Assembly: GCA_019828545.1 (NCBI GenBank)
Contig: JACVRA010000138.1
Location: 62,001-126,000 of the forward strand
Direction of reading: 5' to 3'
Length of the DNA stretch: 64,000 nt
From: Paracamarosporium sp. OC-R06-R3
Taxonomy: Eukaryota > Ascomycota > Dothideomycetes > Pleosporales > Didymosphaeriaceae
Of this stretch, positions 1 through 11,507 are shown piece by piece (positions within the stretch are counted from its first letter, which is position 1; each line of letters opens with the position of its first letter). A model generated the notes under the pieces. The model was given only the letters and a program-made list of their open reading frames with translations. It ran no database searches and was not told the origin of the DNA. Made by a program: the position numbers and the translations under genes.

Positions 1-355
1 CATCACAAGCATGACGAACGATTTCTGCGGGACATGCAATCGATTGCGAATCACGAGTGACGGCAACCTAAAAGTTTGTCTGCATGGAAACGCCGAAGTG
101 TCCCTGCGCGATCTCCTACGGAAAGACAACAATAACGATCCAATTGACCAAGAAGCTTTTGAGCGCATCAAAAAGATCGAGATGGACCGGCGAGACGGTC
201 TGCTCAGCGACGAGACAATTCTCGGCTGGGGACCACGGGAACAGGAGCTCCTGCAAGTCATCGGCGCAGCAGTGAAGCGAAAAGCCGAGAAGCATGCGGA
301 CATGGGCGACCTGAAAAACATGGAGAACAGGCCGATGATATTAATTGGTGGGTGA
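1..355 (+). CDS. cnxABC: Molybdenum cofactor biosynthesis protein, MoaA/MOCS1A C-terminus (5' end outside window)
   Basis: C-terminal part of the radical-SAM GTP 3',8-cyclase that, with MoaC, makes cyclic pyranopterin monophosphate from GTP. The frame is open from the first bases of the window, so the N-terminal SAM cluster lies off the left edge. Visible is the second [4Fe-4S] motif, C-x2-C-x13-C (FCGTCNRLR then KVC), which binds GTP in the MoaA family. The protein ends NRPMILIGG followed by TGA at 353-355. A terminal double glycine is a known functional feature of MOCS1A. Possible splice donors GTGGGT (349) and GTGAAG (352) overlap the Gly-Gly codons and the stop, so a spliced form may run on into the MoaC frame downstream. 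Identification is secure; whether this is a separate protein or part of an AC fusion is open. Confidence 0.9.
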   Translation, partial: ITSMTNDFCGTCNRLRITSDGNLKVCLHGNAEVSLRDLLRKDNNNDPIDQEAFERIKKIEMDRRDGLLSDETILGWGPREQELLQVIGAAVKRKAEKHADMGDLKNMENRPMILIGG

Positions 356-578
356 AGCTCGGCTCTCTATTTGTCATGGACGATTGTATGCCCTTACGAC
401 TTGGCGGTCACGTTTGCATGGACGGCGTTTTGCATTCATTTTGCGGCTTGACTGGCACTGTCGTTGTCGAAGATAGACGTGTTGCCTATATATGCCAATC
501 TATACCCCATACTATGCATTACGATCCTTTGACGTGAGGACTTCCGCTGACTTGCTTAGACCAGTCAATACAACCCAG

Positions 579-3234
579 CGCAACCCGCACCAGCTTTCCC
601 TACGATGCTCATCCCCAGTACAATACACAACATGTGCGAACGCCTAGTGCCTCCCTAGTGCGACCGTGGGCCAGCATTCCGCCTCCTCGACTTTCATCTC
701 ATATTCCTTTGCTTCACTCGGATCGTCCTCATGTGCGCACTTATGCGACACGAAGCTCAGAGGTTCTCTCAAAAGACCGAAGTCAACCAGTACTCCTAGA
801 AGTAGAGCAGCGAGAAAGAGAGCAAAACATTCTACTTCAAGCCCTTGAGGGAAGGTTGGACAGACCGGGGCCTCTGTTCCATAGCGACAAGGCCGTAGGC
901 AGACCTAAATCGCTTTCCGCTATTGAGCAGGCCATCAAAGACCTTGAAATGCGGCTTGCGCTCGAAAGAGAGAACGCACCCCACCAAGCAGATCCTGATA
1001 TTTTCATCGAGTGGCAGGAGAAGATCAATGCGAAATACGCTGGGAAGAAGTATAGACCAAGTTCGTGGGCGTTGTGGCGCCGTAACGGGAAGATTGCGGC
1101 TGCGGCTAAGAAGCATGAGGATCATCGCAAGAAGCTGGATTATCATTGGAAGATGGAAATTCATGGACTTGAGCGTACACTTCATAAGTACAATTACCAT
1201 CTCTTGCGACTTAGCCCGGATAGTCCGGAGAGGATGGAGCGTCTAAAAAGTTTAGAAGCCGAGCTCCGTCGGCTGGACCAAGATGGCGAGAAATTAGAGG
1301 AAGTGGGAAGGGAAGTCGAGGCTGCGGATAGAGTAAGAGGCGAAAGGAACCTCAGGAAGAAAGCTGAGAGAAGAGAAAGAGAAGCGAAGAAGAAAGCCGA
1401 TGCGATCAAAGAGCAAGAGTCGCTGTGGGATCGCAAGTTAACGAACCAGGAGGTCAAAAGAATGAGCAGGAGGGGATGGAACGTAATCAAAGATGCACCA
1501 TATCAACAAGGGCGTACCGCCGGCGGCGAGCATAATGATACCCCTCGGCTTGAAATTGAGGCATCCGAACAGCTAGCGCTCGCCGCAAAAGCACGGTTGC
1601 AGCAGTTGCGCGACATATCGCAATCTATTCTGGGCCTCAAAAAGATCATTGCTGATTCCCAGGCTGACCACCTAAGCTTGACAATGAGAAAGAAGGTCGA
1701 AGAAATGCTTGAAGAGCTGGAGAAAGAAGCTCTTAGTGCTGCACAAGAACAGACTCAGAGCGAACAGCAGCCTGAAGCTGAGGTTGAGCGTCTACCATCC
1801 ACCGAACCACAGAGTCCCCTCATCCGTTTTTCCAACCAAAACCTAAGTGCCAACCATGCGTCCGTGTTAACTAAAGACACTGAACCCGCACGCGTTTTCG
1901 GCGAAACGAACCAGCCCCAGCCCCTTCGCGCCTGGCCGGACCCTCAATTCGACGCATCATCTTCACGTTCGCTTTCAGAGCAGCTCAAAGCGCAACTCGC
2001 AGCCTCAGGAAAAGTCAAGATTGACGACAATCTGACCGTCGATGTGGACTCCAAAGTACCCGAACTCCAAAACCAGATCTTTGAACTTAGTCAGAGGCTG
2101 AAGCAGAATTTCCCATTGATGGACACACTGCCCTACGACGTGTGGACTTCGAAACAGCGCAAGACATTGCAGACGTGGCTGAAGATCCTTATATGGAAGT
2201 GGCAGAAACGGCATGAGAGCGTGACAGAGAGCGCGGAGGTTACTCCGACCGTTAGCTTGGATGTCAGAGCGCTTCTCGACCAGATGGTGCTTAATCACGA
2301 CTTGGACAAACAGGCTGCGGCACGCATGGTGAAGAGGTGGGCAGAAGTCTTTAAAAGGAGAGAAGAAAGAAGGATGGGGATCGAGCAGGAGTCATTAGAG
2401 GAACTCGACTGGGATGAGATGGACGCTGGCATGGGGTGGCTAAGAGACGAAGGGGAGGCCATCGATGTTGAAAGAGCGAATGCTGCGGAAGGTGCCCCGG
2501 TGGAATCGCCTAATCAGAGAAAAAATCATCTACCTGAGAACCCGCCGTTCAAACGGAAGAGTCCAAAGGGACAAGAGTATCGGAACAGAGCTGCTCAGGC
2601 CTGGCAAGCTGTGGCTACGAGCGGCTATCACACGCTTGCCTTTCGAAGACAGTACTCCACCAATCCAGATGCAAAGCGACAAACCAAAGATCAAAAGCCT
2701 TCACCCGAAGATCAAATGCAACCAACACTTCCGCATCTGACATCATCTGGCGCCGCACACATGGTCTCCGTTTCAGAGAAACCGCATACAACCCGCACAG
2801 CCATCGCCGCCGGTACAGTCCACTTCTCGAACCCCACGCCTCTCTCACTCATCCATTCCGCATCCAACAAGAAAGGTGACGTGCTCTCCGTTAGTCGCAT
2901 CGCGGGCATCATGGCCGCAAAACGCACTCCTGATCTTATCCCGCTCTGCCATCCCATTTTCCTAACCCACGTCGGTGTCAACTTGCACGTTTTCGAGAAC
3001 GACAGCGAAAATGAATTTGGTGGTATCGTTGTTGAGAGCAAAGTGCAGTGCGTGGGACAGACGGGTGTGGAGATGGAGGCGTTGACTAGTGTTATGGGTG
3101 CTAGTCTGAGCGTTGTGGACATGTGCAAGGCTGTCGATAAAGGCATTAAGATCAGTAATGTTCGAGTTGTGTTGAAGGAAGGTGGGAGGAGCGGAACGTG
3201 GAGAGAAGAGGGATGGAAGAGCGTTGTACGCTAG
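579..3234 (+). CDS. cnxABC: MoaC-domain protein with long coiled-coil N-terminal region (MOCS1B/CnxC part)
   Basis: The last ~168 residues are a MoaC (cyclic pyranopterin monophosphate synthase) domain with the core signatures KGDVLSVSRIAGIMAAKRT, LIPLCHPI and VQCVGQTGVEMEALTSVMGA. About 700 residues precede it: an Arg/Ser-rich stretch ending RTYATRSS that looks like a mitochondrial presequence, then Lys/Glu-rich charged helices (likely coiled coil) with several Trp. I do not recognise this region. The frame is open from 538 but has no ATG before about residue 107 of the open stretch, so the 5' end must come from splicing or an undetected start exon. An intron from 349 or 352 to a CAG at 578 or 593, with branch site GCTGAC at 546-551, joins it in frame to MoaA. 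The MoaC assignment is certain; the 5' boundary is inferred. Confidence 0.8.
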
Positions 3235-3558
3235 ATGTAAATATGGAGGGAGACATTGTATTATAGTGCATTTACGGCGCGGCATCTACCGCTTCCCGGA
3301 TATAGGACGATGTGCCATGGAACGTTCTATTAAATATTCTTTTGACGGTGTTCTTTCTACCAGAAAAGATTGCGATGGAATGGGCTATGATATTTGTTGT
3401 TATTGTTGGCTGGGGAAAGTGCGTGTCGATTTTCCCGCTCTGGGTAAAATAGGAAGGACGAGGTGGACCATCCGTCATGGTGCTCTCTCAGTTCAGCGCA
3501 GCCGTTGAGTTTTACAACTCCATGATACCGCCTTGCCATCTTTATCACGCATCGGATA
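3235..3558. other. Intergenic spacer
   Basis: Between the convergent end of the MoaC gene and the start of the PAP2 gene. I see no coding frame or RNA gene; it should hold the MoaC 3' UTR and the PAP2 promoter. Confidence 0.5.
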
Positions 3559-4802
3559 ATGGATATGGCTTCACCGCAAGTGCATGAGATGTCCGACCTC
3601 CCACCCCACGATCCTGAAGCCGTTCCGCCCCCTCCTCAACTCGACGACATTGCCCAGTCCACTAGACTCGCCCGTCTCCGCCGACGGCTGCCTAAGTTTC
3701 TTTCTCCTCACAACGAACCCGCTTCTCCTCGCAAACACGACCGCCTCCGCGAACACCTCCCAAGCTTCCGCCCTCCTAATCCTCCAGACCGACCAACATT
3801 CAAGCAATGGCTGCGCCACTGCTGGCGTGACATCCTCACACAACTCCTATGCATCTTGACCGCTTACATCATTTACTTGACAGCGTCACCTCTACTGCCG
3901 AAATACTTCCCGGTGTACCCCGGCATTTACTCATCGGCTTGGGGACTGAAGTATGGACAGCCATACATGAATGAGTACATCAATACGACTATAAGCGCCG
4001 CCGTCAGCTTCATCATACCGTTTGTCATCATGTCAGTGATATCTGGGTGGTTGTTCAACAGCTTCTGGGATGCAAATGCAGCGGTAAGTCTCGCTATCTC
4101 TCTTCTATCTCCTTCCAGGCAACACCAAAACTGACGCTGATAAAACAGTGTATGGGTCTCGGCTACGCGCTCTCAACAGCAACCCTGTTCCAATCCTTCA
4201 TCAAATGGATGATCGGCGGTCTACGCCCGCACTTCCTCTCCCTTTGTGACCCTGCCGTTCCGCCAGCCTCTCGGGGGAAAGGGCCAAACCACATGTAGTA
4301 CACGTCGGAAGTGTGCATAGGTGACCCGAACAAGCTCCGCGAGGCACAAATGAGCTTTCCCTCTGGCCACTCGAGCGCTGCGTTCGCGGGCTTCGGCTTC
4401 CTCGCTCTCTATTTCAACGCCAAGTTTGGCGTCTTCGGCCATAAACGGCTTACCTCTAGGTTAGATGATGTGGAGGCGGCAGACCAGGTGGAGACAAACG
4501 CAAAGGAGTCGAAAAGCCCTCATGGGGCAAGGATCCCGCATTGGAAACTGGTCTTGTTCGTCGCGCCACTGTTAGTTGCTGTTCTCATGTCAGCAAGCAA
4601 GATCCGAGACGCTTGGCATCACCCGCATGATATTATCTTTGGGGCGTGTGTCGGGACTCTGTTTGCATTCATGGCATATCGAATGTTGTTTAGAAGTGTG
4701 TGGGATCAGGAGACGAACCATTTGGCAAGGGAGGTGTATGAGAAGCCTGTGGTGCCCCATGCACACGTGGAAGAGCCGGCCGATAAGAGCTATGTTGTTT
4801 AG
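3559..4802 (+). CDS. PAP2-type lipid phosphate phosphatase, interrupted by an in-frame TAG
   Basis: Integral membrane phosphatase of the PAP2/diacylglycerol-pyrophosphate phosphatase family, which dephosphorylates phosphatidate-type lipids. Exon 1 is 3559-4083; intron 4084-4148 has donor GTAAGT, branch CTGAC and acceptor ACAG; exon 2 runs 4149-4802. The N-terminus is Pro/Arg-rich and cytosolic-looking, followed by about six hydrophobic helices. Catalytic motifs are present: KWMIGGLRP (K-x6-RP), FPSGHSS, and SKIRDAWHHPHD, which matches SR-x5-H-x3-D with Arg replaced by Lys. A TAG stop at 4296-4298 lies in frame between motifs 1 and 2 (after GPNHM, before YTSEVC); the frame and the homologous-looking sequence continue intact after it. 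It is a nonsense allele, an early pseudogene, a sequence error, or is removed by a weak 60-nt intron (4295-4354, GTAGTA..GAG) that would delete 20 residues. Confidence 0.8.
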
Positions 4803-5324
4803 CGGGTAGTGATGCATTGGGGAGCGGGGTCTCTTTTGTATAGTGGCGAGTTGTTTCTTCTTATAGGCAATTACCTCGGTGCTTCTCATTATCTATTCGT
4901 ACGTTCGTTTCTATACCTATGTTCACATTCTATTTAGTGTTTACTACTCAGGCTATAGGACGACCCGGGTGATCAACGTCATTTGAGTCAGCGTCGTGCC
5001 AGCGTCGTGCCAGCGCTTCGCAATATGGATTCATTCACTGAGTATAATCTGGGATCATGTGGAATGCGCTCATTGTGATATCTAATTTGCACACCGGAAC
5101 TCCAAAAATGAAAGAAACTCAAAACAAAGTCCAATTAAACCGGTGTTTGAAGCCCTTGCGCTCCTTTTCTTAACCAGATCATTATACCAACGACAGACAG
5201 TTTCCTATGCCCCAGACAATGCAATGTTAAAAGCTTGAATACCCCGAGTTACCCCAGAATTCACGTTGAGATACAAATCCCAACACTGTGTAAGCCTTCG
5301 TTTCCTCCTATGATGGATTTAGCC
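4803..5324. other. Intergenic region between convergent genes
   Basis: No coding frame seen. It contains a perfect 11-bp tandem duplication (unit AGCGTCGTGCC, 4990-5011). Both flanking genes end here, so it should carry two 3' UTRs. Confidence 0.5.
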
Positions 5325-6422
5325 TCAACCGAATAATCCCGGCCCTGCACGCTTCTCGCTCATAACGACTACTTGATCGATGAAGGCTTGCGGCATGATA
5401 GTATCGTCGAATTCAAGACTAGTTTTCAGGTACTGCAATGAAAATATGGGCCACAATTTCTTGTCATCGGGTCGCGGGTAGTATGGATCGTTCCACCAGA
5501 ATCCGTCCACGAGCTTTTTAAGTCCCGCAGGATCTCTGCTGAAATTCTGGCATTGATTGAAGTCAAGTAACCAGATTGAGACAGTCCGATGTTTGAAGTC
5601 CGAGACATACAAACGTGCCATGGTATCTTTTGTTGCGCTTTGGATTGCTTCCCGTGTAGGCGTAACGCTGATCTGGGGTGTGCTACCTAGCACAAACTCC
5701 ACATCATTCGCGTCGACACCGGCTTTCCAGTGAAGAACTGCTAGCGCATGCCCCATCGTTCTCGCAAACATGTCCACATCAAGGTTAAGGTACTTCATTT
5801 GATCAAGATGTAAAGGAAAATTGCGAAGCCTCATGTTTCCAGCAGTTCTTGGAGTATCCTTGCTCTGTCTTCCCAGGTATAGTCGAATCAGACAATCTTT
5901 GTTCTCCGCTCTGGCAAGAAAATTTGATTTGGACTTCTGAATCTCCTTCGGACAAAGCGCATCGACGATGGCGGAGCGGACTGGGAGCGAAAGTGGGTAT
6001 ATCCTTTCGGGGACCAGGCCATAGTTAGGAACTAGGATGCCTATGTCTGGAAACATGTATGTGTTTCCGGACCAAAAGTGCTTGCTATTGTGATCAACCC
6101 ACATCTTTAGCTCAGGGACATAGATGTCATGACCAGCACGCACTCTTTCAGGAAGCGACTCGAATGCATCCCTAACTTTAGAGTGGACTTGAAAATCGTT
6201 GAAGAGCTCATCCGACTTCTGAGGTGCGGTGGGGAGCTTGATCACCATGTCTGTTCCTCGCAAGGCGAACACGGCGCCGCATTGGCCTTGCCCGACAGTA
6301 GAGAATGTTTCCTGCTTCGTATCATCATTCCGGTTTCCTTCTGCAAAAGTGGATGAAGGCGAAATAGGGGACTTGGTAGAGAGCAGTCGGTTTAGAAGAA
6401 TTTCGGGTTTGAGACTTTCCAT
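5325..6422 (-). CDS. DUF3669 domain protein
   Basis: Fungal protein of about 365 residues without introns in this frame. The C-terminal half matches the DUF3669 family as I know it: a NKDCLIRLYLG segment, then RLRNFPLHLDQMKYLNLDVD, then MGHALAVLHWKAGVDANDVEFVLGS. The N-terminal half has a GQGQCGAVF stretch followed by VIKLP, reminiscent of a kinase glycine loop and lysine, so a kinase-like fold is possible. I chose the ATG at 6422; the frame is open to 6527 but upstream codons contain no ATG, so an upstream spliced exon cannot be excluded. Function is unknown; members are expanded in Pezizomycotina. Family call is confident, start less so. Confidence 0.8.
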   Translation of the reverse strand: MESLKPEILLNRLLSTKSPISPSSTFAEGNRNDDTKQETFSTVGQGQCGAVFALRGTDMVIKLPTAPQKSDELFNDFQVHSKVRDAFESLPERVRAGHDIYVPELKMWVDHNSKHFWSGNTYMFPDIGILVPNYGLVPERIYPLSLPVRSAIVDALCPKEIQKSKSNFLARAENKDCLIRLYLGRQSKDTPRTAGNMRLRNFPLHLDQMKYLNLDVDMFARTMGHALAVLHWKAGVDANDVEFVLGSTPQISVTPTREAIQSATKDTMARLYVSDFKHRTVSIWLLDFNQCQNFSRDPAGLKKLVDGFWWNDPYYPRPDDKKLWPIFSLQYLKTSLEFDDTIMPQAFIDQVVVMSEKRAGPGLFG

Positions 6423-7125
6423 TTCTTGATCACCAATGATGTGGGCCGAGATTCCTAGACTAGTAATTGTGAGATGTGAGTCTTGAATTTGTGTTGGTGC
6501 TTGGATGAGAAAGTCATCAGAGAGCAAGTTATGAAGCTTAAGAAACTCATGTTTGGGAGAGGGGTTCTGTTGAAGAGTGGTCCATGGACTCGGTCACTCC
6601 AAAATACCCAACCAAGATATGCTCTAGTGAGTGTTATGAGCGAATGAACCTTCGAATATACATCTAAATAAGAACAACGTGCAGCTCTGTGGGTCACTCC
6701 GCTATATACTAGTCTGATCTAGTTAGCCAATTCCATACGATACTGAAGCAACTCTGGGTAAATTGAGAGACCTATTCCAGATGACCAACGCGAGTACAAA
6801 CGCTTTATACCCTCTTAGCAAGCTGGGGCGTATAGATAGCATGCCTAGGGTTGCTATGCCTCTTAATGGTCTTTTTCCAGGTACTTCCCTCCATGACAAG
6901 GAACCATGCTATACTTCCGAACCTGCTGGGAATGTGTACCATGGACGCGGATTGGCGGACCACGTGATGTGGTTCTAGCCCGAAGCACTGGCCAATGCTT
7001 AAGCCTTTCACGTGATGAACATGGAAGGTGGCATTCCCGACCGCTGCAAGTGCGGCCAAATGTCCCCACCAGCCTCGACCTTGTTCACTCACCGCACTGT
7101 TTCGCCCCTGTTGTAACAGCCGACC
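6423..7125. other. Intergenic region, divergent promoters
   Basis: Lies between the divergently transcribed DUF3669 gene and the ArfGAP gene and should hold both promoters. No convincing coding frame; short frames here lack conserved features. Confidence 0.4.
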
Positions 7126-8787
7126 ATGGCGCTCGCTACGAAGGACCAGTCGAGGAATATCTTTGCAAAATTGAAGGCCAAACCTGCGAACAAGGTGCGT
7201 TGTTCAGCATTCAGTCCACATCCAGGGGAAGAGGCGGTCAAAGTGCGGGCAAGACAACTAATGTGCATGGACAGATATGTTTCGACTGCGGTGCGAAGAA
7301 TCCAACATGGAGCTCTGTTCCATTCGGCATTTACCTCTGTCTCGATTGCTCGGCGAACCATAGGAACATGGGCGTGCACATCTCGTTCGTGCGGTCGACG
7401 AACCTCGACAGTATGCGAAACCCGAGAAGTGGTTTGGGATACAGCAAGTGCTAATGGGTGTAGTATGGCAATGGGACCAGCTGCGCATCATGAAGGTCGG
7501 CGGCAACGAAAGCGCAACCAAGTACTTCCAGACACACGGCGGCTCTGCTGCGCTCGCAAGCAAGGACCCGAAGACGAAATACACCAGTAACGCGGCCACC
7601 AAATACAAGGAGGAGTTACAAAGACGCTGCGCTGTAGATGCCAAACAGTACGAAATTCCGACACGAGCTGAGTAGTACGCGGGACATGGCTAATATTCGA
7701 TCTAGATTTCCCGAAGAAGTCGTAATAACAGACGTACCCGAAGCGAGCGGTAGCGAAGGAAACAATACACCAGCCGGTGAAGACGATGACTTCTTCTCGT
7801 CCTGGGACAAGCCCACCGTCAAGCGCCCCTCTAATCCGCCATCTCGCACCGGTACACCGCGCGCGCAATCGCCCTTTTTGAAGCCTGCTGCAGCTGGCAA
7901 TGGCACCGACCGTCCCAAGTCGCCGCTAGCAGGTACCTCAGCGACTACAACACCCGCCGCCAGACCTGCCGCCCGCAAGGTTACATCGGGAACTGCACCG
8001 AAAAAGAACATCCTTGGAGCGAAGAAGAAGGGGCTCGGCGCAAAGAAAGTGGTTGCTAGCGATGGTCTAGATTTCGAGGAGGCAGAGCGCAAGGCTCGCG
8101 AAGAAGCTGAGCGCATCGAAAAGCTCGGCTACGATCCTGATGCGGAAGCTGCAGAGGCGGCTACGGCGACTAAGCCCAAGGCTGCCGAAGCCTCCAACAT
8201 TATTGCGCCTACGCCCCTGTCACCGTCTCGCGGTGGATTTGGTACCACGTCGAAACCGGAGAAGTCAAGTAAGGAGGTGGAACGATTGGGAATGGGTGTT
8301 GCACGTCTCGGATTTGGACAGGTTGGTGCAGCGAAGCAGGCAGCTGCGCCAAAGAAGATGGGTGGCTTCGGTAGCGTGAGCAAGCCCGTCGAGGACGATA
8401 ACGAAAAGTACGCGCGCGATAGATTTGGCTCGCAAAAGGGCATCGGGAGCGACGAGTTTTTCGGCCGCGGCACTTTTGATCCAACTGCTGCAGCCGAAGC
8501 CAAATCAAGGTTAACGGGTATGCAATCTCCATTCCCATGGTTTGAGATAGCTATCTAACTTGTATACAGGTTTCGAAGGTGCTACTGCCATCTCTTCGAA
8601 TGCCTACTTCGGCCGTCCTGAGGACGATGTTCCCGAAGACGACTACGGTGACCTAGAGGGCGCAGCCAAGGACTTCGTCCGCAAATTTGGCATCACAGCT
8701 AGCGACGATCTAGAGAACTTAACGAGCTTGCTGGGCGAGGGAGCAACGAAACTGCAGGGTGCTATCCGGAACTACTTGAACTCATAA
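7126..8787 (+). CDS. glo3: ADP-ribosylation factor GTPase-activating protein, Glo3/ArfGAP2-3 type
   Basis: Stimulates GTP hydrolysis on Arf1 at the Golgi during COPI vesicle traffic. Five exons: 7126-7194, 7275-7410, 7464-7647, 7706-8517, 8570-8787; introns are 80, 53, 58 and 52 nt with GTGCGT, GTATGC, GTACGA and GTATGC donors. The product is 472 residues. Residues 25-48 form the ArfGAP zinc finger C-x2-C-x16-C-x2-C (CFDC..CLDC), followed by [13 protein letters not shown] with the catalytic arginine finger at about R53, then [19 protein letters not shown]. The middle is Ala/Pro/Lys-rich. The C-terminus has repeated short Gly-Phe blocks ([44 protein letters not shown]) typical of the Glo3 motif that distinguishes this subfamily from Gcs1/Age2. 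Start ATG at 7126 sits in a good context (ACCATGG). Confidence 0.93.
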
Positions 8788-9332
8788 GGAAAGATTGGTA
8801 CGAGGGCGTTTCTGAGCGGCTTCGGATTGTCATTTGGGTGGGCGAGCACCGTGTTGGTTAGTAGGCTTCGTAATGACCAAAAGCATCTATGAAGGGGAGG
8901 GTCTGACGATGAAGGTTTCCGTAGAGGGCACGGCGTCGTGGCGGTGGTTGCGATTGTTGCGATGTAGCACATTTGATAGAGGCCGGAGACGAGCCACTTA
9001 TTCTTCTTTAGATTTCGATGAAGTGTGTCACATCATGTTCAATTATCCAGGTTCTATGTAAGCTCTGGATCTTTCCCTATCTGGAAATGCAGAATACCCG
9101 TATTGGCCGTGAACGACAAAAGGGATGGTAGTTCTTCACAGCTGAAAACATGTCAAGTCATAACTTAGATTATTTCCTATGATTTATAAGCTAACGGCTC
9201 ATCACTCTCAAAGTAGAGCTGGTTTTCGGTACAAAATACTATGTTATTCTTCCCTGCCAGCGGCAAACCAAGCATCCTGTTTTCTCTACCTTACCATTCC
9301 CCGGCACCCCTTCAACCATTGTTGATATAACA
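8788..9332. other. Intergenic region between convergent genes
   Basis: 3' flanks of the ArfGAP gene and the MFS gene. I see nothing else that can be supported. Confidence 0.45.
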
Positions 9333-10958
9333 TCAAATTTTAGTCGTAGCGTTCACATCATTCGTCTGCACAGGTGCCTCCTTCTCACCAGCCGCACTCT
9401 CCTCATCCTGATGCGCATTCACGATGCCGATTTCAGTCGTATGGAACTTATCCGCTACTTCACGGTAGGCGGGCACGAAGTTCACAGCAAGAGCATAAGT
9501 CCAAGCGAGCACGAAGAACGCCAATGGCACAGACATGGCGATCGCCGTCGGCGCGTGCCCCGTGGCGTAGTTAGCCAGCCCCTGGGAATCCGCCGCGGCG
9601 AAGAGAATAGGCGGCACGACGGCGCCGCCTGCCACGCCACCGACGATGAAGCCAGACCCGCGCTTCGAGTACTTTCCTAGCCCGCGCATGCCCAGCGCTA
9701 CGATTGTGGGAAAGATGATAGATTCGAAGAAGAGCGTTACGTAGAGCATCGACATGCCTGTGTTGCCGCGTTGGGTGATGGATGGTGAGATGAAGATGAT
9801 GCAGCACGTCATGAAGGCTAGGAAGACCCAACGTGGACGGACGTAGTTCATGACGAATGAACCGAAGAAGCGACCGAGGGCGAAGGCGCCTTGAGCACCC
9901 GACAGGAACCGTGCCGCGGTTGGGGAGTCGGTGCCTTCGCGTGTGTCGACGACGTAGTTGATGAAGGCGCCGGCGATGGCTACTTGTGCTCCTGTGTAGC
10001 AGACTGGGTGCATGTTAGTAAGTGGGATACGTTTTGAACAGACGAGAGAGTTGAGATGGGGAAAACGTACATTGCGCGATGGCTGCATGGAATAATCGGT
10101 ATTGTTTCCAGAAGGGCTTGACATCTGTCCCGGCATGCGTCTCTTCTGCTTGAAACGCCATATCCGCGTCCTGTCCTTGTCAGCTTGATCTAAATACCAT
10201 GCATCGTCTCCCTGCTTACCGTGATCTCTGGGATCGGGCTGAGGTAGAACACCACTGCGAGTATGAATACGAAGATAGCGATAGCCAGATACGTCCACTG
10301 AACATTCTTCAGACTCCCCTCGTCCCCAGAAACGTTCGTGAAGAAGACGTATGAGCCCAATACAGGCGCAACCACAGTTCCAATACCATTGAAAGCTTGC
10401 GCAATGTTGATCCTGATCTCGCTGTACTTAGGTGGGCCACAGACAGTCAGGTACGGATTCGCCGCTGTCTCGAGAGAACCTAAACCGTTACCGGTGATGA
10501 AGATGGCGACGCAGAAGCCTCCGAAGGAGCGGTACACGAGGCAAGGCCAAGCGATGAGCGAGCCGATACCGTACAAGCAAAGGCCCCAGATGAACACAGC
10601 TTTGTAGCCATAATGGCGCAAAATCCAATTTGCGTGACCGAGGGAGGCAAGCGGGTATGCGCCAAAATAGGCGGCTTGCAATCCTGAGCTTCGCGACCGA
10701 GTGATGTTCAGGGCTTCCTGGAAGTGCTTGTTGAGTGTGTCTATGAGGCCATATGAGAAGCCCTGGAAATTGGTTAGCTACGAAGCATGCGAGAAGAAAT
10801 CATCGCCGAGAACGGTGTTGATATGTGGTACGTACCCAGAGGAAGAATAGAATTGTGACTAGACAGAGTGGGTAGATTGACTCTCGCAGCGTGAGCTCCG
10901 CCGCCCGCGTTCTGTTCGCATTGCCCGCCCTTAGGCTATGTTTCTTGAAGATGGCCAT
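9333..10958 (-). CDS. MFS sugar transporter, fucose permease/glucose-galactose transporter (FucP) type
   Basis: Plasma-membrane sugar:H+ symporter of the FHS family by similarity. Four exons on the minus strand: 10958-10836, 10762-10220, 10170-10071, 10003-9333; introns of 73, 49 and 67 nt with GTACGT, GTAAGC and GTACGT donors join in frame to 478 residues. Features include GFSYGLIDTLNKHFQ early in TM1-2, the FHS-type NGLGSLETAANPYLTVCG loop, and AQAFNGIGTVVAPVLGSYVFF. About twelve hydrophobic helices are visible. The C-terminal half has GAFALGRFFGSF and RPRW, an MFS loop between helices 8 and 9, and GSGFIVGGVAGGAVVPP. Start ATG at 10958 has the context ACCATGG. It is followed on the same strand by a pectin methylesterase and a second MFS gene, suggesting a carbohydrate-use neighbourhood. 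The substrate is not predictable. Confidence 0.88.
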
Positions 10959-11507
10959 GGTTCCCACCGCGGTGTTTCTCAGTATGCGACCTCAATGGCT
11001 GTCCCGCTATATGACGAACAAGAGAGAACAAGGGATGAAGGCGTTGTGCAACGACAGAAGTTCAAACTCCCCGCACGTCACGAACAGGGTAGGTACAACG
11101 GGCAAATAGCTTCCGGCCACAGGAGCCAGCCATAGGCAGCTTTTAATCCCCGCAAGAACCACATGATCGCAGGCCGAGCATCGCGTTACCCGAAACCTGC
11201 ATCCGTCGACTTGGAGAGTCGCATCCACCGTTGCGCTAGGCTGCGGAAGGAAGCTGGGGTAGCAAAAGCTGGGGTAATCGTTGGGGATCGACAAGTATCA
11301 CTGACGTGTGCGGAAGCGTCAAGTTCGGGCCAGTGGGGACCGAGCATTGGACCGAACGAATCAGAAGGTACAGCAGGATTCAGAAGGCAGAAGGAATATG
11401 TACTTGGACAAAGGTAAAGTATCGCACAGCGGCATAATATAGAATGTAAGATATGTACAGCAAAGGATGTCGGCTACAAGGCCAAATGTCACTAAGAGGT
11501 GATTTTC
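10959..11507. other. Intergenic region (transporter promoter, pectinesterase 3' flank)
   Basis: Upstream of the MFS gene and downstream of the pectin methylesterase. No coding frame with recognisable content. Confidence 0.4.
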
